Under the pieces are notes generated by a model. It saw only the letters and a program-made list of their open reading frames with translations, had not been told where the DNA came from and did no database searches. A stretch of DNA of 64,000 nt, from contig CP022585.1 of assembly GCA_002243285.1 (NCBI GenBank), positions 4,390,641 to 4,454,640 on the forward strand. The letters run 5' to 3'. The stretch comes from Candidatus Fluviicola riflensis (GTDB taxonomy: Bacteria > Bacteroidota > Bacteroidia > Flavobacteriales_D > Crocinitomicaceae). Positions 45,075 through 54,207 of this stretch are shown here, in pieces. The translations under genes and the position numbers were made by a program. Position 1 is the first letter of the stretch, and each line of letters starts with the position of its first letter.

Positions 45075-46798
45075 TGAGACAGACAATCAATCAGATGAAA
45101 ACGATCGGCGCGCTATCTTTCCTGCTCTTCTCCGGGTTGAATGCATCCGCCCAGGAAAACATAGAACTCATTATCAATGCAAACCGGTCGATAGAACCGG
45201 CTTACCGACAGGCAGAAAGTCCGAAGATCCTGGACACGGTTTTCCCAAATCCAACGGCTACATTTCCATTGCTGGCAATGAGTTATGCTCCCGAAATTGA
45301 AGTAAAATCCATTCCGGCGGCGACGGTAAAAACCGTTGAAAAATTACCGCAATTGTACAACGGTTACGCACGTGTGGGCATCGGTTCGCTGTTTATGCCG
45401 TTGGCCGAAGTGTATTACAACAATACGCGCACCCGCAAATTCAACTACGGATTTCACGGTCAGCATATCAGTTCTTTCGGAAGGATCAAAAACTACGCTC
45501 CGGCCAATTTTGATAAAAGCAATTTCCGTGCTTTCGGTGGCATGAACGAAAAACGCTATGACTGGATGGCAGAAATGAATTACAACAACCGCGGGTTGCA
45601 TTTCTACGGTTTTCGCAATGAAAATGCCGATGCCGACAGCATTGCGCAGCGCTTCAACACCTTTAACCTGAAGGGCCAGTTCAGCTCGCACAAACACGAC
45701 AGTTTGGGCGTAAACTGGCGGGCAGGTTTTGAATACCGTCATTTCAACGACAAAAAACCGGCGATTGACAGCCTCGAAGACTGGCGCGCGAAAGAGAACT
45801 ATTTTAGCCTTTTCGGCGGCGTATCGTTCAAATGGGGCAACGAGATTTTCGGAGCCAATGCAGATCTGAAATACAACGGTTACAAATATGGGATCGAAGA
45901 TTCTTCACTAACTCTTGTAGATTCAGGAATTGTGCACAACAACACCATCTTTAGCCTGCGTCCTTACATCACGACGTATTCTAAAAACAAACGCCTGAAA
46001 GCCAATATCGGCGTGGATATTACGGTAAGTGCCGCTGATAAAACGCGCTTTTATCTGTACCCGAATGCCGAGGTGAAGTATTCGTTGTTTGACGATATCC
46101 TGATTCCCTATGCGGCTTTGCGCGGCGGCATGACGCAACAGACGTTCAAAGGTATTACAGACATCAACGAATTTGCGTTGTCGAATCAGCAATTGCGCAA
46201 CGAACACAAGGCGATTGAAGCTGCTATCGGGTTAAAAGGGACATTAAGCAAACGCGTCGGATTCAACATTGGCGCCAGTTTCGGGAACATCAAAGACAAG
46301 GCGTTATTTATTACCGACACACTGCATTCGGCCGGAAATCGCTTCGCGGTGATCTATGATACGATCAATGTTGCAACTGTAGAAGGCGCGTTGTATTACC
46401 AGATGCTGGAGAAAATCAAAATTGACGTCATCGGACGTTATTTTTCTTACAACGCGTTGAGCAATACCTACGCCTGGAACTTACCGCAAGTACAGTTTAT
46501 TCTGCGCGGAAGTTACAACCTGTACGACAAGTTTATCTTTACACTCGACCTGAACATGGAAGGCGGCCGTCGTGCGTTGGTATATGCGACGGAAGAAGAT
46601 GTAACCGAAGAGAACAACCAATTGGCCAAAAAACTGGGCTTTATTGCAGATGCGAACCTTGGTGTGGAATACCGTTACAACAAACGGATTTCGGCTTTCG
46701 TAAACGTCAACAACCTGGCGGCGCAGCGCTACAAACGTTGGTACAATTATCCGGTGCAAGGCTTGCAGGTTATGGGTGGAGTGACGTTTAGGTTTTAG
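45074..46798 (+). CDS. TonB-receptor-like outer-membrane beta-barrel protein
   Basis: The 574-residue protein has a signal peptide (ends GLNASAQ at about residue 25) and about 450 residues of alternating barrel strands (YARVGIGSLFMPLAEVYYNN, FNYGFHGQHISSFG, VNWRAGFEYRHF), closing with VQGLQVMGGVTFRF, whose terminal Phe is typical of barrel substrates of the BAM machinery. There is no clear plug domain, so it is not a normal TonB receptor. Its start overlaps the stop of the TPR gene by one base. Together they may form an envelope complex. Confidence 0.82.
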   Translation: MRQTINQMKTIGALSFLLFSGLNASAQENIELIINANRSIEPAYRQAESPKILDTVFPNPTATFPLLAMSYAPEIEVKSIPAATVKTVEKLPQLYNGYARVGIGSLFMPLAEVYYNNTRTRKFNYGFHGQHISSFGRIKNYAPANFDKSNFRAFGGMNEKRYDWMAEMNYNNRGLHFYGFRNENADADSIAQRFNTFNLKGQFSSHKHDSLGVNWRAGFEYRHFNDKKPAIDSLEDWRAKENYFSLFGGVSFKWGNEIFGANADLKYNGYKYGIEDSSLTLVDSGIVHNNTIFSLRPYITTYSKNKRLKANIGVDITVSAADKTRFYLYPNAEVKYSLFDDILIPYAALRGGMTQQTFKGITDINEFALSNQQLRNEHKAIEAAIGLKGTLSKRVGFNIGASFGNIKDKALFITDTLHSAGNRFAVIYDTINVATVEGALYYQMLEKIKIDVIGRYFSYNALSNTYAWNLPQVQFILRGSYNLYDKFIFTLDLNMEGGRRALVYATEEDVTEENNQLAKKLGFIADANLGVEYRYNKRISAFVNVNNLAAQRYKRWYNYPVQGLQVMGGVTFRF

Positions 46799-46830
46799 GT
46801 TGAAGCCATTATAAGTGACTTATCTTTAGT

Positions 46831-46899
46831 TGTTTAATCCCACGTAATATTGCGAAATTACGTGGGCAATTCGGGCACGTAATTTCGCAATATTACGTG
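46831..46899 (-). repeat. Nested palindromic repeat, copy C
   Basis: Arms at 46841-46864 and 46876-46899 are perfect complements with an 11-base spacer. Relative to copies A and B it is inverted: the flank GGATTAAAC of copy B appears here as GTTTAATCC at 46832-46840. Both arms carry the same paired changes (GCGAAATTACG instead of GCAAATTTACG). It lies between convergent genes. Confidence 0.8.
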
Positions 46900-46948
46900 T
46901 ACACTTTTAGATGAATCAAAACGGCTTGTTGTTTTTGAAAATCCAGAA

Positions 46949-49900
46949 TTACACCAACCCCAGCAAATCCTCCTTCGAAAGAGATTTCAACACGGTTGTA
47001 TCGGTGTGAATCAAATCATTGACCAATTCGCGTTTGCTTTCCTGCAGGCGAAGGATTTTTTCTTCAATCGTATCCGGACAAATCAATCGTATCGCCATCA
47101 CGTTTTTCTTTTGGCCGATGCGGTAACAACGGTCAATGGCCTGGTTTTCAGCCGCCGGGTTCCACCACGGATCAACGATGTACACATAATCGGCTTCGGT
47201 AAGATTGAGTCCCGTTCCACCTGCTTTTAAGCTGATGAGAAACAAGCGTACATCATCTTCCGACTGAAAACGCTCGACCTGCTCGGCCCTGTTTTTGGTT
47301 TTTCCTGTCAGGTAAGCAAATGGTATTTTCAAGCGCTCCAGTTCCGGACGAATGAGTTCCAGCATGCCCACAAACTGCGAGAAAATCAGGATTTTGTGAT
47401 TCGCCGATTTGGAGGTGATCTGCTCCATCAACTCCGTCAGTTTCGCCGATTCATCACCGTAATATTCCTGGTCGCTGAGTAAGGCCGGAGAATTACAAAT
47501 CTGTCGCAACTTGGTCAATCCCGCCAGGATATGCATGTTTCCGGTGGCGTAATCGGCTTCATCCATTCCCGCCAAAAAACGCTGAAATTCGGCTTTGTAC
47601 GTGTCGTAAACCTTGCGCTGTTCGGCTCCCATTTCGCAGTAAACCACCATCTCGGTTTTCTCGGGCAACTCGTGCGCAACCTGCTTTTTGGTTCGGCGCA
47701 GCAAAAACGGGTTGATTTTGCGTTGCAATTCTTTAGCCCTGGCCGAATCCTTGAACTTGTCAATCGGCATGGCATAATGATCGTTGAACAACTTGGGCGA
47801 ACCCAGCAATCCCGGAACGGCAAACGACAATTGCGCGTACAAGTCGAAGGTGTTATTTTCAATCGGCGTTCCTGTGAGCACAATCCGGTTTTGAGCTTGC
47901 AATAATCGTACGGCTTTGTAGCGCTTCGATTCCGGATTCTTGATAGCCTGCGATTCATCGAGGAAAATGGCCTGGAACCGGTATTTTTTCATGAACGTAA
48001 TGTCTGATAACAACGTTCCATAGGTCGTGAGGATGATATCAAATTGACTAAACGAATCCGTGTTTTTCACCCGGTTTGCACCATGAATGGTCGTGATTTT
48101 TAACGATGGAGCAAACTTTTCCACTTCGGCAATCCAGTTAAAAATCAGCGAAGTAGGCACCACGATCAGGTTGGTATGATGTCCGCGTTTTTCCTTTTGC
48201 GATAAAATAAAGGCCAATACCTGAACGGTTTTCCCCAATCCCATATCATCGGCCAGGCAACCGCCAAAGCCAAATTCATCCAGGAAATTCAACCAGTTAA
48301 GTCCTTGTTTCTGATAATCGCGCAATTCGGTTTGTAGAGCTTCCGGCGGTTCGATGCTTTCAATCTGCTCGAATTTCGCCACTTTTTCTTTGTAAAAACG
48401 CAGTTCACGCAAGACTTCTTCTGACAAAACTTCTTCGGCAAACAACTCATCAACCTGGGCATACAAACTTTTCGGGATGCGAATGCGGTCATCGGCAATT
48501 TCACCGGTCCGAAAATACTCAGCAAATCGCTCCATCCATTCCTGCGGTAAAATTCCCATCGTTCCATCACCCAACTTCACATAACGCATTTTGTTGTTGA
48601 TGGATTTCTGAATTTGTTTCAACGTAACCGACTGATCGCCAAACGAAACCTTTGCCGCTGTGTCAAACCAATCAATTTCACTACTCACACGAATCGCCAC
48701 CTTCATCTTATTGGAATTGAGGTTGTTATTGCGCAGTGTGCTGAATCCCAAAATGGAATATCCGAGGTTGTTCCAATGCTCGAATGCATCCAGGAACCAG
48801 CCTTCGTGCAAAAATTCCTGCTTGTTGAGGTAGAAAAATTCGTTTCCTTCCTGCTCCGGAAAATCGGGATGTGTGCGCAACACTTCGTGTAAAAATTGCT
48901 GTTCCTCGCGTTCATTCCGTTCAATGGAAAAAGTCGCGCCGGTTTGATCGAGCGTAACCAATTGCCGGTTTGAAAGCACTGGAATTTCCACATCGCCGTA
49001 TTTAAGCGCAGGTGTAATGAGCACAAAATTCTCGGAATCGGTCAAAAAGATCACCTTTTCACGAATGGTATTCAAGCCGGTTTGTTCCACCAGTTTCAGC
49101 GGAGCCGGTTTGATAAATGCGTACCGGATACTCACTTTGGATTCCAGCGGAGCTAAAAATTCCTGCCGAAATGCATCGAATTTACTGGCGTGAATGACAA
49201 TTTTATTGTTGTTGAGTTTCAGAAAATCGATGGTACGCAGGTAATCGAAATGATCAATCAGCGTGAGTTGATCGCCATAAAGCACAAAATAGCGGTAAAT
49301 GAGTTTGAGTCGGTCAACCGGAATTTGTTTGTTGAACGCTTCCACCATTCCGGTAATCTCATAAAACGGACCGGTTTCATTTACTTCCAGCGAAAGTGAA
49401 ATCCCGGCCAGATCCAGTTTTACTTCTTCAATCGAAGCGCTGGTCACACTTTGTGAAACATCGTCGGAATGACGGTAAACAGGCAAACCTTCAGGATTGG
49501 CCAACACAGCTTTAATTCCCGTCATTTCTTCCACAAACTGTTCCGGTTCCATTTCGGAAACAGGTGTCACATTCCGGTATTCGGATTGGTATTTGGTAAG
49601 TGCCGCATAAAAACGCAGTACCTCTGGTTTATTGGTTTTCAAAAGTTGATCAACGGCATTCACGAGCCTTACCGGATTTTTGACCTTATCTTCTTTCGAG
49701 CGTTGCGCAGTATAAACTTTCAGGCTCAAAGCTTCCGTATAATTGGTCGCACCGATCACCAGCAACGGTTTCCAGCCGGCCGTTTGATTTTCTTTCAGCA
49801 GCGATTCGGGCGAAAAAGCCTTTGGCAGCAATTGGCGTTTCATGCGCTCGGTCGATTGAGCGTTGAAAGGCAGCAACGGCATGAGCGGTTCTATTTTCGT

Positions 49901-50623
49901 GCGGCCATTTTTCCATTGCACTTCGAAAAAACGATCCAAATGCGGTTCGTTTTCCAGGCCATATTCTTTGGCTTTCCCCATAAGGGTTTTCTCGCGCAAC
50001 GTACGATCAAAAAACAAGCGAATGGTGTCTGATTCAAGGATTTCGTTGAGCACCACGGTTTGGTGTTCGCACAACTTTTTATCGGTTTGATCGCAGCTGC
50101 AAACCACTTCTATTCCGGCATCGTTCTGGTCGACTTCCACTAAAAAACTGCTGTAGAAATTCACCGAATAATCGAAGGTTCCATTGTCGACAGCCAGGTG
50201 TTTTACATCAACATTGCGTCTTCCGGCATTCATTTTGGCAAACCCAAAATCGGTTGAATGCTGAAACAAATCAGATATGGACAGGTCGGAAAAGTGTTTA
50301 TCCGGAATCAGGAAAGCCGCTTTTTTTCCAGCGGAATCGGTTTTGGTTTCACCCAACGAATCTGCAGCTGCTAAAACCGCAACCACGTGTTCGCAAACCG
50401 GCCCACGTCTGAAATCGCAGGTACACAACGTTTCCTTGATCCGGCGTTCGGAATAATCTACTTCCACTTCGTAGACCAAACCGATGCTGTTGCGCACTTT
50501 TCCGGTGATGAGGTTGTCTTCATCCAAGAGGCTTTCCACCGTACATTCACTCACACGGGCGCGCGTTGAGGCCGAGGTCATGGTTTCGATGTAGCGCTGA
50601 AAAACGGAATTGGACAATTGCAT
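46949..50623 (-). CDS. SNF2-family DNA translocase with two SWIM zinc fingers
   Basis: The 1224-residue protein has two SWIM zinc fingers near its N-terminus (C67-C69-C77-H79 and C175-C177-C185-H187) and a C-terminal SNF2/HepA-type motor: DDMGLGKTVQ (motif I), IFLDESQAIKN (motif II), VLTGTPIENN (motif III), and VDPWWNPAAENQAIDRCYRIGQ (motif VI). Such proteins move along double-stranded DNA or remodel protein-DNA contacts; bacterial members are linked to transcription or repair but mostly uncharacterised. The start at 50623 lies five bases after a perfect -7 box. Confidence 0.9.
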   Translation of the reverse strand: MQLSNSVFQRYIETMTSASTRARVSECTVESLLDEDNLITGKVRNSIGLVYEVEVDYSERRIKETLCTCDFRRGPVCEHVVAVLAAADSLGETKTDSAGKKAAFLIPDKHFSDLSISDLFQHSTDFGFAKMNAGRRNVDVKHLAVDNGTFDYSVNFYSSFLVEVDQNDAGIEVVCSCDQTDKKLCEHQTVVLNEILESDTIRLFFDRTLREKTLMGKAKEYGLENEPHLDRFFEVQWKNGRTKIEPLMPLLPFNAQSTERMKRQLLPKAFSPESLLKENQTAGWKPLLVIGATNYTEALSLKVYTAQRSKEDKVKNPVRLVNAVDQLLKTNKPEVLRFYAALTKYQSEYRNVTPVSEMEPEQFVEEMTGIKAVLANPEGLPVYRHSDDVSQSVTSASIEEVKLDLAGISLSLEVNETGPFYEITGMVEAFNKQIPVDRLKLIYRYFVLYGDQLTLIDHFDYLRTIDFLKLNNNKIVIHASKFDAFRQEFLAPLESKVSIRYAFIKPAPLKLVEQTGLNTIREKVIFLTDSENFVLITPALKYGDVEIPVLSNRQLVTLDQTGATFSIERNEREEQQFLHEVLRTHPDFPEQEGNEFFYLNKQEFLHEGWFLDAFEHWNNLGYSILGFSTLRNNNLNSNKMKVAIRVSSEIDWFDTAAKVSFGDQSVTLKQIQKSINNKMRYVKLGDGTMGILPQEWMERFAEYFRTGEIADDRIRIPKSLYAQVDELFAEEVLSEEVLRELRFYKEKVAKFEQIESIEPPEALQTELRDYQKQGLNWLNFLDEFGFGGCLADDMGLGKTVQVLAFILSQKEKRGHHTNLIVVPTSLIFNWIAEVEKFAPSLKITTIHGANRVKNTDSFSQFDIILTTYGTLLSDITFMKKYRFQAIFLDESQAIKNPESKRYKAVRLLQAQNRIVLTGTPIENNTFDLYAQLSFAVPGLLGSPKLFNDHYAMPIDKFKDSARAKELQRKINPFLLRRTKKQVAHELPEKTEMVVYCEMGAEQRKVYDTYKAEFQRFLAGMDEADYATGNMHILAGLTKLRQICNSPALLSDQEYYGDESAKLTELMEQITSKSANHKILIFSQFVGMLELIRPELERLKIPFAYLTGKTKNRAEQVERFQSEDDVRLFLISLKAGGTGLNLTEADYVYIVDPWWNPAAENQAIDRCYRIGQKKNVMAIRLICPDTIEEKILRLQESKRELVNDLIHTDTTVLKSLSKEDLLGLV

Positions 50624-50628
50624 AGGTG

Positions 50629-50636
50629 CAAAAATA
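50629..50636 (-). promoter_or_regulatory. -7 box of the SNF2 gene, five bases from the ATG
   Basis: The minus strand reads TATTTTTG, CACCT, ATG. Confidence 0.5.
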
Positions 50637-50730
50637 CGGGTATCATGAAATCAAACGCCAGAAAGGACAAATAATCAGTAACAATGCATTAATTCATTGA
50701 TAGTGAGAACCTTTCATCCACTTTTGCAGC

Positions 50731-50910
50731 CAATCTTCATTTCCGGCAGCGTTAAAAGACGTTAAAGTGGAAATTTAATGTACCAAATGCACAACTTGTG
50801 CGTTTAAGGTAATAGACACCGGCTCAGTCCGGATCTGTTCATAAGTAGTAGTAGTTAGGTTTAGGTAGCGTGTAAAGAGAGGTGAGTAGTGTTACCTCTC
50901 TTTCTTTTTT
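50731..50910 (+). ncRNA. Candidate small RNA in a 319-base gene-free spacer
   Basis: The spacer 50624-50942 has no reading frame of note. On the plus strand a near -7 box, CACTTTTG, at 50719-50726 is followed by hairpin-forming words (AAATGCACAA/TTGTGCGTTT at 50785-50805 and CCGG/CCGG at 50819-50832) and ends in a strong terminator at 50874-50910. No known RNA family was recognised. The terminator alone could instead serve leuS on the other strand. Confidence 0.3.
50874..50910 (+). terminator. Strong hairpin terminator, T-run on the plus strand
   Basis: Ten perfect pairs (AAAGAGAGGT with ACCTCTCTTT), a ten-base loop and the tail CTTTTTT. The best T-run is in the plus direction. On the minus strand, which would suit leuS, the tail is only TTT. 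Confidence 0.75.
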
Positions 50911-50942
50911 GGAAGTTTCTGAGTATAAATTCTGAAACGTTA

Positions 50943-53903
50943 CTAAACCACCATATTCACAATCCGTCCGGGAACCACAATCACTTTTTTCGGTTCTTTT
51001 CCTTCGAGCCATTTTTCGGTTTCAGGCATCGCCAATACGGCGGCCTGTACTTCCTGAGCACTCATACTCGTTGGTAACTCGGCCGAGAAACGCATTTTTC
51101 CGTTAAACGAAACCGGGTAAGCGAAATTGGCTTCTACCAAAAAGTCAGGGTTGAACTTCGGGAACGCAGCGGTGGAAATACTTCCGGCTTCGTGGCCCAA
51201 TGCTTCCCACAATTCTTCGGCTACATGTGGCGCGTATGGCGAAAGCAGAATCACCAATTGCTCCAAAACAGCTCTCGAATGACATTTTTGCTCGGTGAGT
51301 TCGTTTACGCAAATCATGAAATTGGAAACGCCCGTATTGAACGAAAAACGCTCCAGATCTTCCTCGATTTTCTTGATGGTTTTGTGTAATGTTTTCAGTG
51401 AATCTTTGCTTGGTTCTGCATCGGTTACGATGCTTTTCCCTTCATTGTAGAACAAACGCCACAGTTTGCGCAGGAAGTTGTGAACGCCGTTGATTCCTTT
51501 GGTATCCCACGGTTTGAATTGCTCCAACGGACCTAAGAACATTTCGTACATACGCAGTGTGTCGGCGCCGAATTTCTCGACCAACTCATCCGGTGTTTGC
51601 ACATTGTACTTGGATTTGGACATTTTTTCGACCTCGGAACCGCAGATGTAGGAACCGTCTTCTTCCAGGATAAATTCCGCGTTTTTGTATTCTTCGCGCC
51701 AGTTTTTAAAGGCTTCGGTGTCGAGCTTGTCGTTGTCAACGAAAGAGGTGTCTACATATGTAGGAACTATTCCATCTTCAATGTCAAGCCCAGTAACTCC
51801 TGCAATCGTTCCTGGATAAAGTTCCTTTATTCGTGCATTTATTTTATTTCTATATTCATCCAATAATTGAATCAGCCTTATTCTTTCAAGAGAATCTAAA
51901 TCTTTTGCACTATTCCAAAGATTAGAAGATATGAAAATTGGTTTTTTGAATTCTTTTGGAATTTCAACTTTTTCACTTCCTTCGCTCCCAAAAATCCCCA
52001 TAGGATATTTCGCGATTGCAAGACTACTTCGCCCCAAAATCATCCCCTGATTGATCATCTTCTTGAACGGCTCATCGAAGCTAATGAAACCCATGTCTTT
52101 CAGGAATTTGGTCCAGAAGCGGGCATAGAGCAAGTGTCCGGTTGCGTGTTCCGAACCACCGATGTACAAATCGACCTGGTTCCAGTAATCGGCTTTTTCT
52201 TTCGAAACAAACGCCTGTTCGTTGTACGGATCCATGTAACGCAGGAAATACCACGAACTTCCTGCCCAACCCGGCATCGTATTGGTTTCCATGCGGTCGC
52301 CTTCGAAATGATTCCAGGCAGTGCGCTCGGCACGTGCTAAAGGCGGTTCACCATCTTCGGTAGGCAAATATTTGTCAACTTCCGGTAATAGAATGGGCAA
52401 GTCTTTATCGTCGACCAAATACGGAATATCGTCTTTGTAAAAAACCGGGAATGGTTCGCCCCAATAACGCTGACGTGAGAAAATCGCATCGCGCAAACGG
52501 TAGTTGGTTTTTCCTTTTCCGATACCTTTTTCCTCAATAGCCCGGATAGCAGTTTCCATCGCTTTTTTGACCGGAAGGCCGGTCAGGAAACCCGAATCGG
52601 CAATCGTTCCTTCTTTTTCAGCGTAAGCCGCTTCGGAAATATCGATGTCTTTGAAAATGTTTTTGATTGGAATATTGAAGTGTTTCGCAAAATCCCAATC
52701 GCGCTGATCGCCGCAAGGAACGGCCATTACAGCTCCCGTTCCGTAGGAAGCCAACACGTAATCGCCAATCCAGACGGGAATGTTTTCACCCGTAAACGGA
52801 TGCACGGCGTAAGCTCCGGTAAATTGTCCGGTAATGTTTTTCACATCAGCCTGGCGGTCGCGCTCCGACTTTAATGAAGCAGCGGTTTTGTAAGCCTCAA
52901 TCGCGCTGCGGAATTCGTCGGTTGTGATCTCGTTCACCAGTGGATGCTCGGGAGCTAAAACCATGAATGAAACGCCGAAAATGGTGTCGGGGCGGGTTGT
53001 GAAAACGTCAATTGCAGATTGCGAATTGTAAATTGCAAATTGAACGGAGCAACCCTTAGATTTTCCGATCCAGTTGCGTTGAATGTCTTTTACGGACTCG
53101 GTCCAGTCTACGGTTTCCAATCCGGTGAGCAGTCGTTCGGCAAATGCCTTGATACGCATCGACCACTGACGCATGAGTTTTTGTTCTACCGGATGTCCGC
53201 CGCGTTCCGAAACACCATTAATAACTTCGTCATTGGCAAGAACGGTTCCCAAAGCCGGGCACCAGTTCACCCATGAATCAGCCAAATATGCCAAACGGTA
53301 TTCCATAAGGATATCCGATTGTTCTTTCGACGGTTTGGTATTCCATTCTTCGGAAGTAAAAATCGTTTCGTAGTCCGAGCAAGCGTTCACCGAAGCATTT
53401 CCTTTCGTGCGGAATGTTTCGATCAGCGAATCGATGTGCTCCGCTTTATCAGTATCATTGTTGTACCAAGCGTTGAAGATCTGTTTGAAGATCCATTGCG
53501 TCCATTTATAATATTCCGGTGAAGAAGTTCGCACCTCGCGGTCCCAATCAAATGAGAACCCGATTTTATCCAGCTGATCGCGGTAGCGCGCCACATTTTC
53601 GGCGGTCGTGATCGCAGGATGTTGTCCTGTCTGAATAGCGTATTGTTCAGCCGGCAAACCGAATGAATCATAACCCATCGGGTGCAGCACGTTGAATCCT
53701 TTCAACCGTTTGTAACGAGCAAAAATATCCGAAGCGATGTAGCCCAGCGGGTGCCCGACGTGCAAACCGGCTCCTGATGGATACGGGAACATATCGAGGA
53801 CATAATACTTGGGTTTATCGCTGATATCAGCGGCTTTAAACGGTTTGTTTTCGGCCCATTGCTGGCGCCATTTGGATTCGATATCACGAAAATTGTATTC
53901 CAT
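50943..53903 (-). CDS. leuS: Leucyl-tRNA synthetase
   Basis: The 986-residue class I synthetase has the HIGH-like motif PYPSGAGLHVGHPLGY, the editing domain with VFTTRPDTIFGVSF, and EKMSKSKYN. It charges tRNA-Leu. The ATG at 53903 is chosen because a perfect -7 box lies at 53936-53943, making longer starts impossible. Two oddities: residues about 625-715, between the catalytic core and KMSKS where the leucine-specific domain sits, are encoded by unusually A/T-rich DNA (51760-52030), and the editing domain contains FAIYNSQSAIDVF from a repetitive ATTGC-word DNA stretch (53010-53042). The frame is intact throughout. Confidence 0.96.
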   Translation of the reverse strand: MEYNFRDIESKWRQQWAENKPFKAADISDKPKYYVLDMFPYPSGAGLHVGHPLGYIASDIFARYKRLKGFNVLHPMGYDSFGLPAEQYAIQTGQHPAITTAENVARYRDQLDKIGFSFDWDREVRTSSPEYYKWTQWIFKQIFNAWYNNDTDKAEHIDSLIETFRTKGNASVNACSDYETIFTSEEWNTKPSKEQSDILMEYRLAYLADSWVNWCPALGTVLANDEVINGVSERGGHPVEQKLMRQWSMRIKAFAERLLTGLETVDWTESVKDIQRNWIGKSKGCSVQFAIYNSQSAIDVFTTRPDTIFGVSFMVLAPEHPLVNEITTDEFRSAIEAYKTAASLKSERDRQADVKNITGQFTGAYAVHPFTGENIPVWIGDYVLASYGTGAVMAVPCGDQRDWDFAKHFNIPIKNIFKDIDISEAAYAEKEGTIADSGFLTGLPVKKAMETAIRAIEEKGIGKGKTNYRLRDAIFSRQRYWGEPFPVFYKDDIPYLVDDKDLPILLPEVDKYLPTEDGEPPLARAERTAWNHFEGDRMETNTMPGWAGSSWYFLRYMDPYNEQAFVSKEKADYWNQVDLYIGGSEHATGHLLYARFWTKFLKDMGFISFDEPFKKMINQGMILGRSSLAIAKYPMGIFGSEGSEKVEIPKEFKKPIFISSNLWNSAKDLDSLERIRLIQLLDEYRNKINARIKELYPGTIAGVTGLDIEDGIVPTYVDTSFVDNDKLDTEAFKNWREEYKNAEFILEEDGSYICGSEVEKMSKSKYNVQTPDELVEKFGADTLRMYEMFLGPLEQFKPWDTKGINGVHNFLRKLWRLFYNEGKSIVTDAEPSKDSLKTLHKTIKKIEEDLERFSFNTGVSNFMICVNELTEQKCHSRAVLEQLVILLSPYAPHVAEELWEALGHEAGSISTAAFPKFNPDFLVEANFAYPVSFNGKMRFSAELPTSMSAQEVQAAVLAMPETEKWLEGKEPKKVIVVPGRIVNMVV

Positions 53904-53935
53904 ACTTGCTGCTGTTGCTGCTAATTCAATGGGGG

Positions 53936-53943
53936 CAAAGATA
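53936..53943 (-). promoter_or_regulatory. -7 box of leuS
   Basis: The minus strand reads TATCTTTG, a full match, 32 bases before the ATG at 53903. Confidence 0.55.
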
Positions 53944-53995
53944 CCAAAAAGAGGCGTTTGGCGAAAAAGGAAAAACGGAGTTGAAAAACTTGAGT

Positions 53996-54172
53996 AATAT
54001 TGCAATATTGCTATGTTGTTGTATATCAATGGTTTGAGGCCATAATAAAGATCTGTTTGCTGTTTTAAAACGAAAGATTGAAACTTGGATGTAAAATAAT
54101 AAATTGAAAATCAACCAGTTAGATTAAGAATCAATATTGCAATATTACTATGTTTTTATAAATCAAATAGTT
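53996..54172 (+). repeat. Pair of related words around AATATTGCAATATT in a 304-base spacer
   Basis: The palindrome AATATTGCAATATT occurs at 53996-54009 and 54133-54146. Each is followed by a similar 25-base tail (CTATGTTnTTnTAnATCAA), so they form a diverged direct repeat of about 40 bases, 137 bases apart. The centre TAATATTGCAA also occurs in the arms of copies A-C. The spacer 53944-54207 holds no gene. Confidence 0.5.
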
Positions 54173-54207
54173 ACCAAACGATAGATTGTTTCTTAACCAA
54201 CAATTCT

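Noticed and set aside
49469..50032. 187-codon plus-strand frame inside the SNF2 gene
   Set aside because: Antisense shadow of a well-defined helicase; low-complexity Phe/Arg/Gln content and no start signal.
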